A stretch of 64,000 bases of DNA from Ilyobacter_A sp963675185. GTDB lineage: Bacteria > Fusobacteriota > Fusobacteriia > Fusobacteriales > Fusobacteriaceae. Positions 8,376 through 18,549 of this stretch are shown in pieces (position 1 is the stretch's first letter; each line of letters opens with the position of its first letter). The notes beneath the pieces are model-generated. The model saw only the letters and a program-made list of their open reading frames with translations. It ran no database searches and was not told the DNA's origin. Made by a program: the position numbers and the translations under genes. The DNA lies in contig CAXXOH010000003.1 in NCBI GenBank assembly GCA_963675185.2, positions 124,001 through 188,000 on the forward strand, read 5' to 3'.

Positions 8376-9041
8376 ATGCTGGAAGCAGTAATTTTCGATA
8401 TGGATGGTGTGATAATTGATAGTGAACCAATACACTTTGAAGTGGACAAGATGATGTTAAAAAATTGTGGCGTCAATATCTTGGCCGAAGAACTGCATGA
8501 GTATGTTGGCATGACAAGTCCTGAAATGTGGACTAGATTAAAAGAGAAGTATAAGATCAAACTTTCGGTTGAAGAGTTGATGAGGCTACAACTGGATACG
8601 AAGTTGAATGCCATTGAGAAGATGGATGAAAAACCTATAAGCGGCGTTTTGAGTTTATTGAAGTCATTAAGGGAGAATAGCATAAAAATTGCATTGGCAT
8701 CATCAGCACCGAGACAACTCATAATGGCGGTATTGAAAAAGTTCGATATTGAAAATTATTTTCATATAGTACTCAGTGGCGAGAAAGTCGAAAAGGGTAA
8801 ACCGAAACCGGATATTTTTGAAGAAATTTCAAGGATATTGAATATAGCTCCTGAAAACTGTCTGGTTATAGAGGATTCACAAAACGGCGTAAAGGCCGAA
8901 AAATGCGCAGGGATGAAATGCATAGGATTTATAAATGAAAACTCTGGGATGCAGGATCTGTCTCTAGCAGATTTAGTTATCGATAGTTTGGAAAAAGTTA
9001 ACCTATCGTTGATAAGGAATCTTTATGAAATAGGAGTTTAG
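8376..9041 (+). CDS. HAD-family phosphatase, beta-phosphoglucomutase-like
   Basis: This 221-residue haloacid-dehalogenase protein has motif I DMDGVIIDSEP (nucleophile and acid/base Asp), motif II LASSAP, motif III Lys in GKPKPDIF and motif IV IEDSQNG. A four-helix cap sits between motifs I and II, as in sugar-phosphate phosphatases and beta-phosphoglucomutase. The exact substrate is not readable. ATG 8376 follows GCAGGGGGA; upstream in-frame codons are not needed. It lies 62 bp after the arginine decarboxylase gene and may be co-transcribed. Confidence 0.88.
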   Translation: MLEAVIFDMDGVIIDSEPIHFEVDKMMLKNCGVNILAEELHEYVGMTSPEMWTRLKEKYKIKLSVEELMRLQLDTKLNAIEKMDEKPISGVLSLLKSLRENSIKIALASSAPRQLIMAVLKKFDIENYFHIVLSGEKVEKGKPKPDIFEEISRILNIAPENCLVIEDSQNGVKAEKCAGMKCIGFINENSGMQDLSLADLVIDSLEKVNLSLIRNLYEIGV

Positions 9042-9324
9042 CCAGCTTGAAAAATATCTGGTGAAATGATGGGTATTTGAAGAGAGAATACCTGACAAGC
9101 AGTATTCAATAATAAAATCTACACTTTTAATAGTTCTTGGTTTAATTTTTTGATTTTTGATGGTAAATTAATAGTATTATGATTTAGTACGAATTACACA
9201 TGTACCCTGGAGACTTCTACGGTTTTGACTTAGCTGTGCCAAATGCATTGATATCTAAAATTTATTTACAATAACTATTGAATCATTTATCAATATCAGA
9301 AAAAACATAAGGTGGGGATAAAAA

Positions 9325-9849
9325 ATGAGCACTGACAAAGGAGTAGGGTTTATTAAGCAGTTCAAAGATTTCATTGTTTTTCTCCAAAGTTTATGGGGCC
9401 TTTTGGCGGGAGTATCTGTATTTTTTCCTCTTTCTAATGTGCTCTCAAGGGTTATCCCTATAGGAAATTTCTATGATGAACCCCCTGGTTCGGGTTCATT
9501 TGAATACTTTTCTCCTGAGATGGTCACGGCAATAGCTACGCTTATTTCCTTATTTGTTGTATTCTCGACATTCATTCGACGGTATAAATTTAAGGTGCAG
9601 AAAGTAACCCTGATACAGGGAAAAGCTTCGATTTCCTTTGCTGTTGGGCTAATATCCCTAATTCTCTATTTAGTGTTAAATTTTGGAATATATGAGCTCT
9701 TCTACGGGTCTTTTGAGATATGGGGTGGGGATCCTAGGAGGTTGATCGGCGATGTCATGTTGCTGCTTACCTATAGCATTTTCTTTTCTCTAATGACCAG
9801 AGCATTTATGCTCTTGGGTATGATAGGATTTTTTGGGTGTGAAGGCTGA
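9325..9849 (+). CDS. four-span membrane protein of unknown function
   Basis: This 174-residue protein has about four hydrophobic segments (LWGLLAGVSVFFPLSNVL, TAIATLISLFVVFSTFI, SISFAVGLISLILYLVLNF and VMLLLTYSIFFSLMTRAFML). The gene starts at ATG after AAGGTGGGGAT. I recognise no family. The C-terminal half resembles the membrane anchor of signalling proteins, and the next gene is a broken diguanylate cyclase, but no link is shown. Confidence 0.6.
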   Translation: MSTDKGVGFIKQFKDFIVFLQSLWGLLAGVSVFFPLSNVLSRVIPIGNFYDEPPGSGSFEYFSPEMVTAIATLISLFVVFSTFIRRYKFKVQKVTLIQGKASISFAVGLISLILYLVLNFGIYELFYGSFEIWGGDPRRLIGDVMLLLTYSIFFSLMTRAFMLLGMIGFFGCEG

Positions 9850-9920
9850 CAACTCATACTGCTGCTTCACTTATTACAAACTTTGGACTTCTACAAAAAG
9901 AATCGGAGGTTTTTACAGCG

Positions 9921-11692
9921 ATGAAAAAGAAGATACTGAAATTGTCATTAAAAATATTTTTTATCTTATTTGTAATTAGCAGTGCCATACTCTGGCATAT
10001 GTACGATTTAACTTATAAATCGGAAATCAGCAAGATAAGATCAAGGGAAATAAACGATTTAAATGATCGGAATGCTATAGTTGTGAGGATTATGGACTCT
10101 TTAACCTCTGATGTTTTATTCTTGTCAAGACTCCCAGATTTAAAAACATATAGAGAGCCAGAACACATTGCGGAATTGTTTTTGGAATTTTCTTTAGCAA
10201 AAAAAGTTTACGATCAGGTTAGATTTATTGACAGTAGCGGGAAAGAACAGATAAGGATCAACTGGGATAATGGCAGTCCGAAAATTGTGGAAAGAGATGG
10301 ACTACAAAGCAAAAAAGGGAGATATTACTTTGACGATACTTTCAAACTCGATAAAGAACAGATATTTATATCCCCATTGGATTTAAATATTGAGCATGGG
10401 AAGGTAGAAGAAGCGTTAAAGTCCATGCTGAGAATAGGGACGCCATTTTATGATGCTTATAATAATAAAAAGGGAATAGTCCTGCTCAATTATTGTGGAA
10501 AAGACCTAATTGATGAATTAAGGAAAAATATAAAGAGTAAATACAGTGAGCTTTATTTCTTGAATCAGGATGGCTATTGGTTGTATTCTGATAAAAAGGA
10601 AAATGAATGGGGGATTCATGTTTTCTGAAAAGGAAAATACGGTTTTTAAAAATAAATTTTCTGATAAACTATGGGCGGAAATTAATAACAATAGGGATGG
10701 CCAAATACAAAATAGACTGGAAAAACTATAAATGGAAATTGATCTCTTATATTTCAACTGAAAAATTAGAAGCTATTGGGAAACCGATAAAAATAAATTA
10801 TTTAACTTTATGGCTTATATTTTCAGTGTTCAACGGTTTGGTTTCTTTTGTTTTGGCAAGGTCTATCACTTCGCAAAAACAAGCAAATTTAGATAAATTA
10901 GCTGCTGAAAAAAGATACCGTATTCTATTTGAGCGTGCAGGGGAGAGTATAATAGTTACAAAACAGGATGAACCCCTTATGGTAAACATGAGAACAACTA
11001 ATCTATTTGAATACAGACAAGAAGAAATCCTGTCGATGCCCATAAAAGCTTTAATCCATGAGCGGGATAGGGAAAAAGTTGTTGAAAACCGGGATAAGCA
11101 ATTTAAAGAAAATATAGAATCATTAGTTTTCGAATCAAAAATAGTAACAAAATCAGGAAAAGAAAAATGTGCAGAAATCCGTTCCACAAAAATAGAATTT
11201 GGAGAGGATAAGGCATTGCTATACTTTTTTCTTGACATAACAGAAAGAAAAAAATGGAAATGAAATTAAAGGAGCTTGCAACCACTGATCCGTTGACAAA
11301 CTGCTTTAACCGTCGATTTGGATTATTTCAAAAAAATCAACGATACCTATGGGCATGATGTTGGAGATTTGGTATTAAAAAAATTTGTGGAAATAACAAA
11401 GCTGGATATTAAAAATATCGATGCTGTTGGCAGGTTAGGCGGAGAAGAATTTGTAATTATACTTCCAAATTGTTCGAAGAAAGATGGCATTAATTGTGCC
11501 GAAAGAATTCGAGCATCCATTGAAGAATTCAGATTAAAAATTAACGGTATTAATGAAGATATCCGTTTTACCAGTAGTTTTGGGGTGACGGAGACAAAAG
11601 AAGATGATAGCATAGAAACTATGCTGAAAAGAGCAGACAATGCCTTGTATGCAGCTAAAAAAGAGGGGCGGAATAAGACTGTAGCAATTTAG
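9921..11692 (+). pseudogene. diguanylate cyclase with extracytoplasmic sensor, PAS and GGDEF, frameshifted and internally deleted
   Basis: Read across frames this is one gene: an N-terminal membrane anchor (LSLKIFFILFVISSAILWHM), a Cache-like periplasmic sensor (to about 10628), a second membrane span near 10830, a PAS domain (RYRILFERAGESIIV, LLYFFLDITERKK) and a GGDEF domain with an intact GGEEF signature at about 11441. Two frame changes occur near 10615 and 10730. The GGDEF core has lost about 25 codons between TTDPLTNCFNRR and DLDYFKKINDTYGHD at 11315, with another frame change. The deletion removes core fold, so c-di-GMP synthesis is not expected. Confidence 0.85.
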
Positions 11693-11809
11693 TGGAAAAA
11701 ATTGAAGATAGAGGTACGCATTTTGGGTAGATGTGATGGAGTACCTGCTTGGGTAAAGCGTTTTGACTGTATATTATCTGTTATTTTAGAATGAAAGGGT
11801 TGGTTTAGG

Positions 11810-12259
11810 ATGAAATGTGCAGTAGTTTGTGTTTCCGTTCATCACCACAATACCGAGAAAATTGCGGCTGCTATCTCCGAAGTGCTTGGAGCAGACTTGC
11901 TGCAAATAAGCGATGTAAATTCAGGTTTATTAGAGCAGTATGATATGATCGGCTTTGGATCGGGTATTTACTTTGGGAAACACCACAAAAAGTTGTTTGA
12001 GCTTATTGCTGGCATAGATTTGAATGGTAAAAATGTTTTTGTTTTTTCCACAAGCGGAACCGGCAGCATAAAGTACAATAAGAAACTAATTGATGCCCTC
12101 ATTTCCAGAGGCGCCGATGTCAAAGGAAGCTTTTCATGTAAAGGGTATGACACCTATGGGGTGCTAAAGTGGATAGGGGGTATGGCAAAAGGTAGGCCAA
12201 ACAGCAGGGATATAGAAGATGCAAAAGATTTTGTTACTACCCTTAAAATGTTAAAGTAG
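11810..12259 (+). CDS. flavodoxin-like protein
   Basis: This 149-residue FMN-binding-fold protein begins with CAVVCVSVHHHNTEKIA (phosphate loop with His/Asn), has the GFGSGIYFGKHHKKLFELI segment and FSTSGTGS, which would bind FMN. This resembles the protoporphyrinogen-oxidase (HemG)/flavodoxin subgroup. A closely similar but broken paralogue is at 18550-18987. The start follows GAAAGGGTTGGTTTAGG. It is probably an electron carrier or NAD(P)H-dependent reductase; the partner is unknown. Confidence 0.85.
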   Translation: MKCAVVCVSVHHHNTEKIAAAISEVLGADLLQISDVNSGLLEQYDMIGFGSGIYFGKHHKKLFELIAGIDLNGKNVFVFSTSGTGSIKYNKKLIDALISRGADVKGSFSCKGYDTYGVLKWIGGMAKGRPNSRDIEDAKDFVTTLKMLK

Positions 12260-12330
12260 TTATACTTTATTATCGTGATGGCGTTGACAGAAGTAGAGAG
12301 TAGTTAACTATATTAAAAATTGGGGTGTTA

Positions 12331-12810
12331 ATGATGAAAAAATTATTATTAATACTTTTAGTGATCTTTTTGTTAATGGGGTGTTCTAATTCTGAATTTA
12401 AAAATAAACATGAGATAGGTAATAGGTTTAATGAAAATGAAAAGCTTAATGAGTATGTAAAATCTATGGGTGATGTTTTATTCTATATCCATAAATTAAA
12501 AGATGAAGATTTTACATCTACTTATGGAGATGGAGAAAATATAAAAATATGGTATATTGCTGCAGAAGAATTAGGACAAATTGGAAAGCCTGCAATTCCT
12601 TTTCTAATAAAAAATCTTGATACAAAAAATGATTACGAGATAACATTAACTCTTTATGCATTGCTGCTTTCTTCTCAGCATGAAAACGTAAAGGAATTTA
12701 CAAATGGTGACTATATCAAAGTTAACTTAGATTTTAATCCAAAAACTCACCAAGAGTACATTAAAATTGCAAAGTCATGGTGGGAAAAATACAAAGATAA
12801 CTGGGAATAA
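12331..12810 (+). CDS. lipoprotein with HEAT-like repeat
   Basis: The signal peptide MMKKLLLILLVIFLLMGCSN ends in a lipobox (LMGC), so the 159-residue product should be lipid-anchored. The mature part holds one HEAT-like helical pair (AAEELGQIGKPAIPFLIKNL, EITLTLYALLLSSQH). ATG 12331 or the adjacent ATG 12334 follows GGGGTG. No family is recognised beyond that. Its low GC (about 29%) fits the rest of the window. Confidence 0.65.
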   Translation: MMKKLLLILLVIFLLMGCSNSEFKNKHEIGNRFNENEKLNEYVKSMGDVLFYIHKLKDEDFTSTYGDGENIKIWYIAAEELGQIGKPAIPFLIKNLDTKNDYEITLTLYALLLSSQHENVKEFTNGDYIKVNLDFNPKTHQEYIKIAKSWWEKYKDNWE

Positions 12811-12878
12811 TTATCATACACAAAATTTATGAAGTGACTTTAGAGGCAGTTTCACCACCTTGTATAGGAAGGGAAAAG

Positions 12879-13561
12879 ATGAATAGGAGCCTATCCCAAC
12901 TTAAGAAAAAAGTAATTATTCGCCTGGCTATGTTCCCAATTTTTTTAAGCATATTTGTTTTTTACCTGCTGGTTCTTTCAGGTTTTGGAAAGCTTGGGCT
13001 TATTTTATAACCCTTTTTGCACCAATGACTTTTGCAATAAGCTATTTTCTAAAAAATTCTCCAGAGCTTTTGGAGCGTCGTCTTAAGTGGAAAGAAAGAG
13101 AAAGAGAACAAAAAATTATAACAGCTATTTCAACGCTCATCCTTTTAGGAGGCTTTATAATTTCTGGCTTGGATTATCGGCTTAGCTGGTCGGAAGTACA
13201 AACATATCTTGTGGTGGTAGCGGATATTTTTGTTTTTTTAGGCTATCTTATAGTACTTTTTGCCTTGAAGGTAAATGTATATGCTTCTCGTGTTGTTGAA
13301 GTCGCTAATGGCCAGAAGCTTATATCTACGGGACCTTACGCAATAGTCCGCCATCCGATGTATTCAGGGGTGGTATTGATGTTTTTATGGACTCCCCTTG
13401 CATTGGGGTCATTTTGGGCTATAATTTCCTTTTTTTCGTTTCCAGTTGTAATCGTGTTTAGAATATTAAATGAAGAGAAGATTTTACTAAAAGATTTTCC
13501 GGGGTACCAGGAGTACTATAGGAAGGTTCGTTATCAGCTAATTCCATTTTTGTGGCAGTAG
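12879..13561 (+). pseudogene. isoprenylcysteine carboxyl methyltransferase-like (ICMT/PEMT) membrane protein, frameshifted
   Basis: The start at ATG 12879 (after GGAAGGGAAAAG) reads MNRSLSQLKKKVIIRLAMF and stops at 13010. The rest of the protein continues in another frame from about 12990 (WAYFITLFAPMTFAISYFLK) to 13561 and carries the family signature GPYAIVRHPMYSGVVLMFLW and the C-terminal EEKILLKDFPGYQEYYRKV. A single-base indel near 12990 separates the halves. The larger ORF could still be translated from an internal start, but the first membrane span would be lost. Confidence 0.8.
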
Positions 13562-13616
13562 ATTGATTGAAATATTAACTCAACCATGCTCAGTTATCAG
13601 GATAAAGGAGGTCAAA

Positions 13617-14318
13617 ATGAATGAAATTAAATGCGATATCTGCCAAAAGAAATATGTTGAAACAGATCTAATAACCGGGCACGGTATTCCAAATGAGATA
13701 GAGAAATTAATCATAAGGGATTTCCCGGATTGGAACGACAATAAACGGATATGCAAGGATGACCTCAACATTTATAGAATGAAATACATATCCTCGCTAA
13801 TTGAAGATGAGGAAGGGAAAATAAAAGAACTGGAAAAAACGGTCATCACCAGCATAAAGCAGAATGAGATAATAGCATCAAACATAAACATAGCAGTGAG
13901 AGAAAAGTATAAAATTGCAGATATAATATCCGATAAAATAGCTGTATTTGGCGGGAGCTGGACATTTATAATAATATTTTTCATTCTCCTTCTTAGTTGG
14001 ATGGTGCTGAATAGCTATTTTTTAATCAGTAGGCCCTTTGACCCGTTTCCTTATATATTATTGAATTTGGTTTTGTCGTGTATTGCTGCGATACAGGCGC
14101 CAATAATCATGATGAGCCAAAACCGCCAGGAAATGAAAGACAGGATGAGGTCAGAGAACGATTATAAGGTAGATCTCAAGTCGGAGATAGAGATTAGGAC
14201 TCTTCATGAGAAAGTCGACCACCTGCTGCTGGATCAATGGTCAAAGATGATGAAAATCCAGGAGATGCAAATCGAGATACTTGAAGAGATAAAGAAAAAA
14301 ACTGATACGTTGGGGTAA
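13617..14318 (+). CDS. DUF1003 membrane protein
   Basis: This 233-residue protein starts at ATG 13617 with a perfect AAAGGAGGT site; the open frame upstream is not used. The N-terminus has a CDICQKKY zinc-ribbon-like pair. The middle shows FGGSWTFIIIFFILLLSWMVLNS and a second span (PYILLNLVLSCIAAIQAPIIMMSQNRQ), the DUF1003 signature, followed by a long charged coiled coil. Function is unknown; homologues are sometimes near cation transporters. It is probably an inner-membrane protein with a large cytosolic tail. Confidence 0.85.
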   Translation: MNEIKCDICQKKYVETDLITGHGIPNEIEKLIIRDFPDWNDNKRICKDDLNIYRMKYISSLIEDEEGKIKELEKTVITSIKQNEIIASNINIAVREKYKIADIISDKIAVFGGSWTFIIIFFILLLSWMVLNSYFLISRPFDPFPYILLNLVLSCIAAIQAPIIMMSQNRQEMKDRMRSENDYKVDLKSEIEIRTLHEKVDHLLLDQWSKMMKIQEMQIEILEEIKKKTDTLG

Positions 14319-14375
14319 GCACTTGACTTTGACCGGCACTCAATAAAATAAAAAATTATGAGGAAGTGTAAAAAA

Positions 14376-17294
14376 ATGGAACATAGAGAACATTCTTTGG
14401 CAATTTGGCTTTCTGAAAAAGTTATTGCTTGTAAAATTGAAAGATATTCATATGAGATAAGTGATTTCAGTGCGGTAAGTTATTTTCTCTACTTTAATCC
14501 GGAAGGTGAAATTGTAGAAAAAGATGGCAGAATAGTTCTAGATGGGAAAACCAAAGAGATAAAATTAAAGGATATCGGGGATTTTTCAGCTGCCGCAGAT
14601 ATCCTGCAAATTGAAACTGGATACAGTATACATGAAAAAGAATATAAGGAACGCATCAATGAGAAATACGCATTATTAAAAAGACATGGAGGCAAGGATA
14701 ATGTCGGATATTTTAGAAAGCTGACATTTGCTGACCCCATAAGTGAACATGACATAAAAAAAATGATAGCCGGAAATCTTGTGATTATAGCAAAAATTAA
14801 TGGAGAAATTTTTAGAAAAGTAATCCTGCAAAAAGCTGACATTATTGACAAATACTACTACTTCGACAGCGACTTGGGAGTTGTCTTCAGCTCGAAAACA
14901 GACTTCAAATTTAAACTATGGGCCCCAACGGCAATTGCGGTAAAGCTCCACTTATACAGGGATTCCGACAATAGTACTGAAATTTCAGGCTCACCTTTTG
15001 ATATGATAAATAAAAGTGGCGTTTGGGAGTACTCTGGGAATAGTGATTGGGTAAATTATTTCTATTTGTATGAGGTAAAGGTATTTTCAAGGCACGAGGG
15101 GAATAGGATTATTTCCAAACTTGTCACAGATCCATACTCAATATCCCTCTCGACAAATGGTGGGTTTAGCCAAGTGGTTAATATAGAAGATTATGACGAC
15201 AAAGAGATCACCCCGGATAATTGGGAGGAGCATTGTTTTGCCTTCGAGGAGGATTTTGATCCAGTCGATATAACTTTATATGAAGTGCATATAAGGGATT
15301 TTAGCGTATATGACGATAGCATAAAAGATGAAGAGTGTAGGGGAAAGTATGTAGCCTTCACTTTGAGCAATACTAAGAGTATGAAGCATTTAAAAGAGTT
15401 AGCCGGCGCTGGATTAAAATACATTCATCTGCTACCTGTAAATGACTTCTCTACGGTGCCAGAAGAAAACTATTTTGACTTGAAAAAAACCACAATTCAT
15501 GCCGTGAGAGAATATTTTAAAGTCTATGATATAGAAAAGTTAGCTCAAATGGACGAGATAATTCGTGCTGCGGGAGATGTAGTAAGCTCGTGTACTACGC
15601 TTAATGATGTATTTGAGAAGCTCACAAATACATATGGGGGAGCTGGAGAATATCAACAAAAGTTAATGAAACTCATAGAAGAAAATGATAGATATAATTG
15701 GGGATATGATCCATTTCACTACATGGTTCCAGACGGAAGTTATGCAACAAATCCAAATGGGAAAATAAGAATAAAAGAATTTAGAGAAATGGTCAAATCC
15801 CTTCATAATATAGGTTTAAGGGTTGTACTAGACGTAGTCTTTAACCACACTTTGAAAGAGGACCCGCTGGAATGGATTGTTCCCGATTACTATTATAGGA
15901 TAGAGGGAAATGATTTAAAACCCCATTGCGGTTTTGAAATCGCCACAGAAAATATGATGGTGGAAAAACTGGTTACAGACGCTATTTATAAATGGGTGAA
16001 ATATTACAAAATCGACGGGATAAGATTTGATATGATGCAGGAAATGACGCTTAATTCAATACTAAAAGCCAAAGAAAAACTCAAAACTTTAGATGTGAAA
16101 AATGATAAGGTTGACGGAGAGAACATCTATTTTTATGGAGAAGGATTTGACGAAACCTTAATGGGGATTGGAAAATTTAGAAGTGCAAACAGGAGTACTA
16201 TCTGGAACTATCCTGATGAAAAAATAGGTGTGTTTAATCTGTATATAAGAAACAATCTCAGGGGAGAAGCTGATAAAGGAAATGGTATATTTGAAAGAGA
16301 TAGCTTCATAGTCAAAGATGGTTTTGATCTTTCCCATAATTGGCCTTTAGATAAATCAAATATGGTTGGCTATCTTTATGAAGATAAAGAAAACAATATC
16401 ACTAAGCAGTTTAATTGTCCACAATCAGTTATTAATTATGTAACATGCCACGACAATGGGACTCTTTGGGATTATCTGATAGCAAAGGTGGGGTTTGAAA
16501 GCAAGGATTCACACAACTATCCAACAGGCAGGACTGAAATAATGTTGAAAATGCACAATATATATTGCGGGATAATTGCCCTAGCTCAAGGAATACCTTT
16601 TTTTCAGGCAGGTGTGGAACTTTTGAGGTCTAAGTCAGGGGATTTTAACAGCTACAACTCCGGTGAGTGGTTTAACAAACTCTGCTACCCCGACAATATA
16701 ATTGACAACAACATATTCAATGGAAACAATTGGGGAGTTGGGCTTATAGACGTTTTAGAATGGTTTGGTCCCGAAGGAGAGAAAGAAAAAAAAATCTGGG
16801 AACAAAGGTGGAAAGAAAGGCTTGAAAAAGTTCCCAAACCGACTAATAGGCAGGTCATCTATAGTAAAAACCATTTTAAAGACATGCTACAAATAAGAAA
16901 GAGTACAAAATTGTTTAGGCTAAGAAAAATAGAGGACATCAAAAAACGTGTCAGTTTTCCACATAACTTGGATAAAGACTTGTTTGTAATGAAAATAGAT
17001 AGCCTGGATTTAAAAAAGGATGGGTACAGTATCCTGAAAGATGTGGAGATAGACATTAGGGGGGTATACATATTTATAAATGTTTCATGGAATGATGAAA
17101 AATGGTATGAATGTAATGAAAAGGTAGATCTGCATCCTGTGCACCTGAAAACAAAGGATACCCTGATGGACGAGTACTACAAAAAAAACAACTTGGCTGA
17201 TGATGCCGGCAAAAATGCTTACTTTGTCAAAAATTATCGTTTGAGAAGTACGGTAAGAATACCTGCACTCAGCATGGTAGTCTACACTTATTAA
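14376..17294 (+). CDS. pulA: type I pullulanase / GH13 debranching enzyme
   Basis: This 972-residue glycoside hydrolase family 13 enzyme cleaves alpha-1,6 branches of pullulan, starch or glycogen. An N-terminal part of about 170 residues leads into a CBM48-type domain (FKFKLWAPTAIAVKLHLYRD). The catalytic barrel follows with region I DVVFNHT, YNWGYDPFHYMVPDGSY (pullulanase signature), region II GIRFDMM (nucleophile Asp, about residue 550), region III YGEGFDE (acid/base Glu, about 588) and region IV VTCHDNGTLWD. There is no signal peptide, suggesting action on cytosolic glycogen or imported oligosaccharides. I chose ATG 14376 because AGGAAG precedes it; an ATG at 14358 overlaps that site. Confidence 0.92.
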   Translation: MEHREHSLAIWLSEKVIACKIERYSYEISDFSAVSYFLYFNPEGEIVEKDGRIVLDGKTKEIKLKDIGDFSAAADILQIETGYSIHEKEYKERINEKYALLKRHGGKDNVGYFRKLTFADPISEHDIKKMIAGNLVIIAKINGEIFRKVILQKADIIDKYYYFDSDLGVVFSSKTDFKFKLWAPTAIAVKLHLYRDSDNSTEISGSPFDMINKSGVWEYSGNSDWVNYFYLYEVKVFSRHEGNRIISKLVTDPYSISLSTNGGFSQVVNIEDYDDKEITPDNWEEHCFAFEEDFDPVDITLYEVHIRDFSVYDDSIKDEECRGKYVAFTLSNTKSMKHLKELAGAGLKYIHLLPVNDFSTVPEENYFDLKKTTIHAVREYFKVYDIEKLAQMDEIIRAAGDVVSSCTTLNDVFEKLTNTYGGAGEYQQKLMKLIEENDRYNWGYDPFHYMVPDGSYATNPNGKIRIKEFREMVKSLHNIGLRVVLDVVFNHTLKEDPLEWIVPDYYYRIEGNDLKPHCGFEIATENMMVEKLVTDAIYKWVKYYKIDGIRFDMMQEMTLNSILKAKEKLKTLDVKNDKVDGENIYFYGEGFDETLMGIGKFRSANRSTIWNYPDEKIGVFNLYIRNNLRGEADKGNGIFERDSFIVKDGFDLSHNWPLDKSNMVGYLYEDKENNITKQFNCPQSVINYVTCHDNGTLWDYLIAKVGFESKDSHNYPTGRTEIMLKMHNIYCGIIALAQGIPFFQAGVELLRSKSGDFNSYNSGEWFNKLCYPDNIIDNNIFNGNNWGVGLIDVLEWFGPEGEKEKKIWEQRWKERLEKVPKPTNRQVIYSKNHFKDMLQIRKSTKLFRLRKIEDIKKRVSFPHNLDKDLFVMKIDSLDLKKDGYSILKDVEIDIRGVYIFINVSWNDEKWYECNEKVDLHPVHLKTKDTLMDEYYKKNNLADDAGKNAYFVKNYRLRSTVRIPALSMVVYTY

Positions 17295-17309
17295 ATCAGT
17301 ATATTTAAA

Positions 17310-17571
17310 TCAATCCAAAAATTGTTTTTTAGATAAATTTTATAGAGTATTGAAATTTGGAGGAAGAATAATTATTTCTTCAATGTCATTTGGAGAAAAA
17401 TGGTACAATAAAATCTGGTATTATATTTCTAAATTTTTACCAAAATTTTTGTTATGATGCAGACCTGTTTGTTTGAAGGAATACATTAAAAACAGCAGAT
17501 TTAAAGAAATTGAATCTATAAATATAAGTCAAAATACTTTCCCTACGGAAATATTAAAAGCCAAAAAATAA
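17310..17571 (+). pseudogene. SAM-dependent methyltransferase, C-terminal remnant
   Basis: In the gap after pulA one frame reads DKFYRVLKFGGRIIISSMSF, then GEKWYNKIWYYISKFLPKFLL, an in-frame TGA (about 17457), and CRPVCLKEYIKNSRFKEIES down to a TAA at 17569-17571. RVLKFGGR(I) is the post-motif loop typical of class I methyltransferases. There is no start codon or SAM-binding half. It is the tail of a deleted gene. Confidence 0.65.
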
Positions 17572-17718
17572 TAAGTATACTCAGATAAAAACTTGTTATG
17601 AGATAACATATTATGCTGATAATTTAAATACTAAAACTATCTCGTTCCCGCCATCTAGATAACTTATAAAAGCACTTTTATAATTCTCAGTATGGGGATT
17701 AAAATATGGAGGTTAACC

Positions 17719-18465
17719 ATGATAAAATTGGTTTTATTAAGACATGGAGAGAGCTTGTGGAATATGGAGAATAAGTTTACTGGCTGGACTGACGTCGATC
17801 TTTCTAAGAAAGGTGTGGAAGAGGCAACACAGGCTGGTAAGATATTGATATCAGAAGGTTATACTTTCGATGTTGCTTATACATCGGTTTTAAAACGAGC
17901 AATAAAGACTTTGTGGCATGTGCTTGATGAGATGGATCTGCTATGGATCCCTGTGGTCAAAAATTGGCGTTTGAATGAACGCCATTACGGGGCGTTGCAG
18001 GGGTTGAACAAATCTGAAATGGCAGCAGAATGCGGGGAAGAGCAGGTAATGATTTGGAGAAGAAGCTTTGATGTCAGGCCTCCAAAGTTGTCGCCAGATG
18101 ATGAAAGATTTCCTGGGAATGAATTAAAATACAGTTCACTGAAAAAAAAGGAGATACCATTGTCTGAAAGCTTGAAAGATACCATACTACGCTTCGTACC
18201 TTATTGGGAAAAAACTATTTTGCCCGATTTAAAGTCTGGAAAAAAAGTCATTATAGTTGCCCACGGAAACAGCTTAAGGGCGCTTGTTAAGCATCTCGAT
18301 GGAATTAGCGACGAGGAGATTTCTAACCTTAATATTCCCACAGGAATCCCCCTTGTTTATGAGCTCGACGATGATGCAAAGCCAATCAAAAAATACTATC
18401 TTGGTGACGAAGCAAAATTGAAGGAGATAACGAATCGAGCATCAAACCAAAAAAAGCTTAAATAG
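17719..18465 (+). CDS. gpmA: 2,3-bisphosphoglycerate-dependent phosphoglycerate mutase
   Basis: A glycolytic enzyme interconverting 3- and 2-phosphoglycerate in the cytosol. It has the histidine phosphatase motif LVLLRHGESLWN (phospho-His at about residue 10), GWTDVDLS, YTSVLKRAI, NWRLNERHYGALQGLNK and the second catalytic His in IVAHGNSLRALVKHL. At 248 residues it is full length. ATG 17719 has ATGGAGGTT upstream. Confidence 0.95.
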   Translation: MIKLVLLRHGESLWNMENKFTGWTDVDLSKKGVEEATQAGKILISEGYTFDVAYTSVLKRAIKTLWHVLDEMDLLWIPVVKNWRLNERHYGALQGLNKSEMAAECGEEQVMIWRRSFDVRPPKLSPDDERFPGNELKYSSLKKKEIPLSESLKDTILRFVPYWEKTILPDLKSGKKVIIVAHGNSLRALVKHLDGISDEEISNLNIPTGIPLVYELDDDAKPIKKYYLGDEAKLKEITNRASNQKKLK

Positions 18466-18549
18466 GAGTTTTCAGTTTAAGAATTTGTGATTAAGATCTG
18501 TGATTTTAAATACTACTTTATTATTTTATATGAAAGGGCTGGTTTAACT

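Noticed and set aside
12990..13010. Two separate genes at 12879-13010 and 13025-13561
   Set aside because: The first supplies the missing N-terminus of the ICMT-like family in another frame, so one frameshifted gene explains both.
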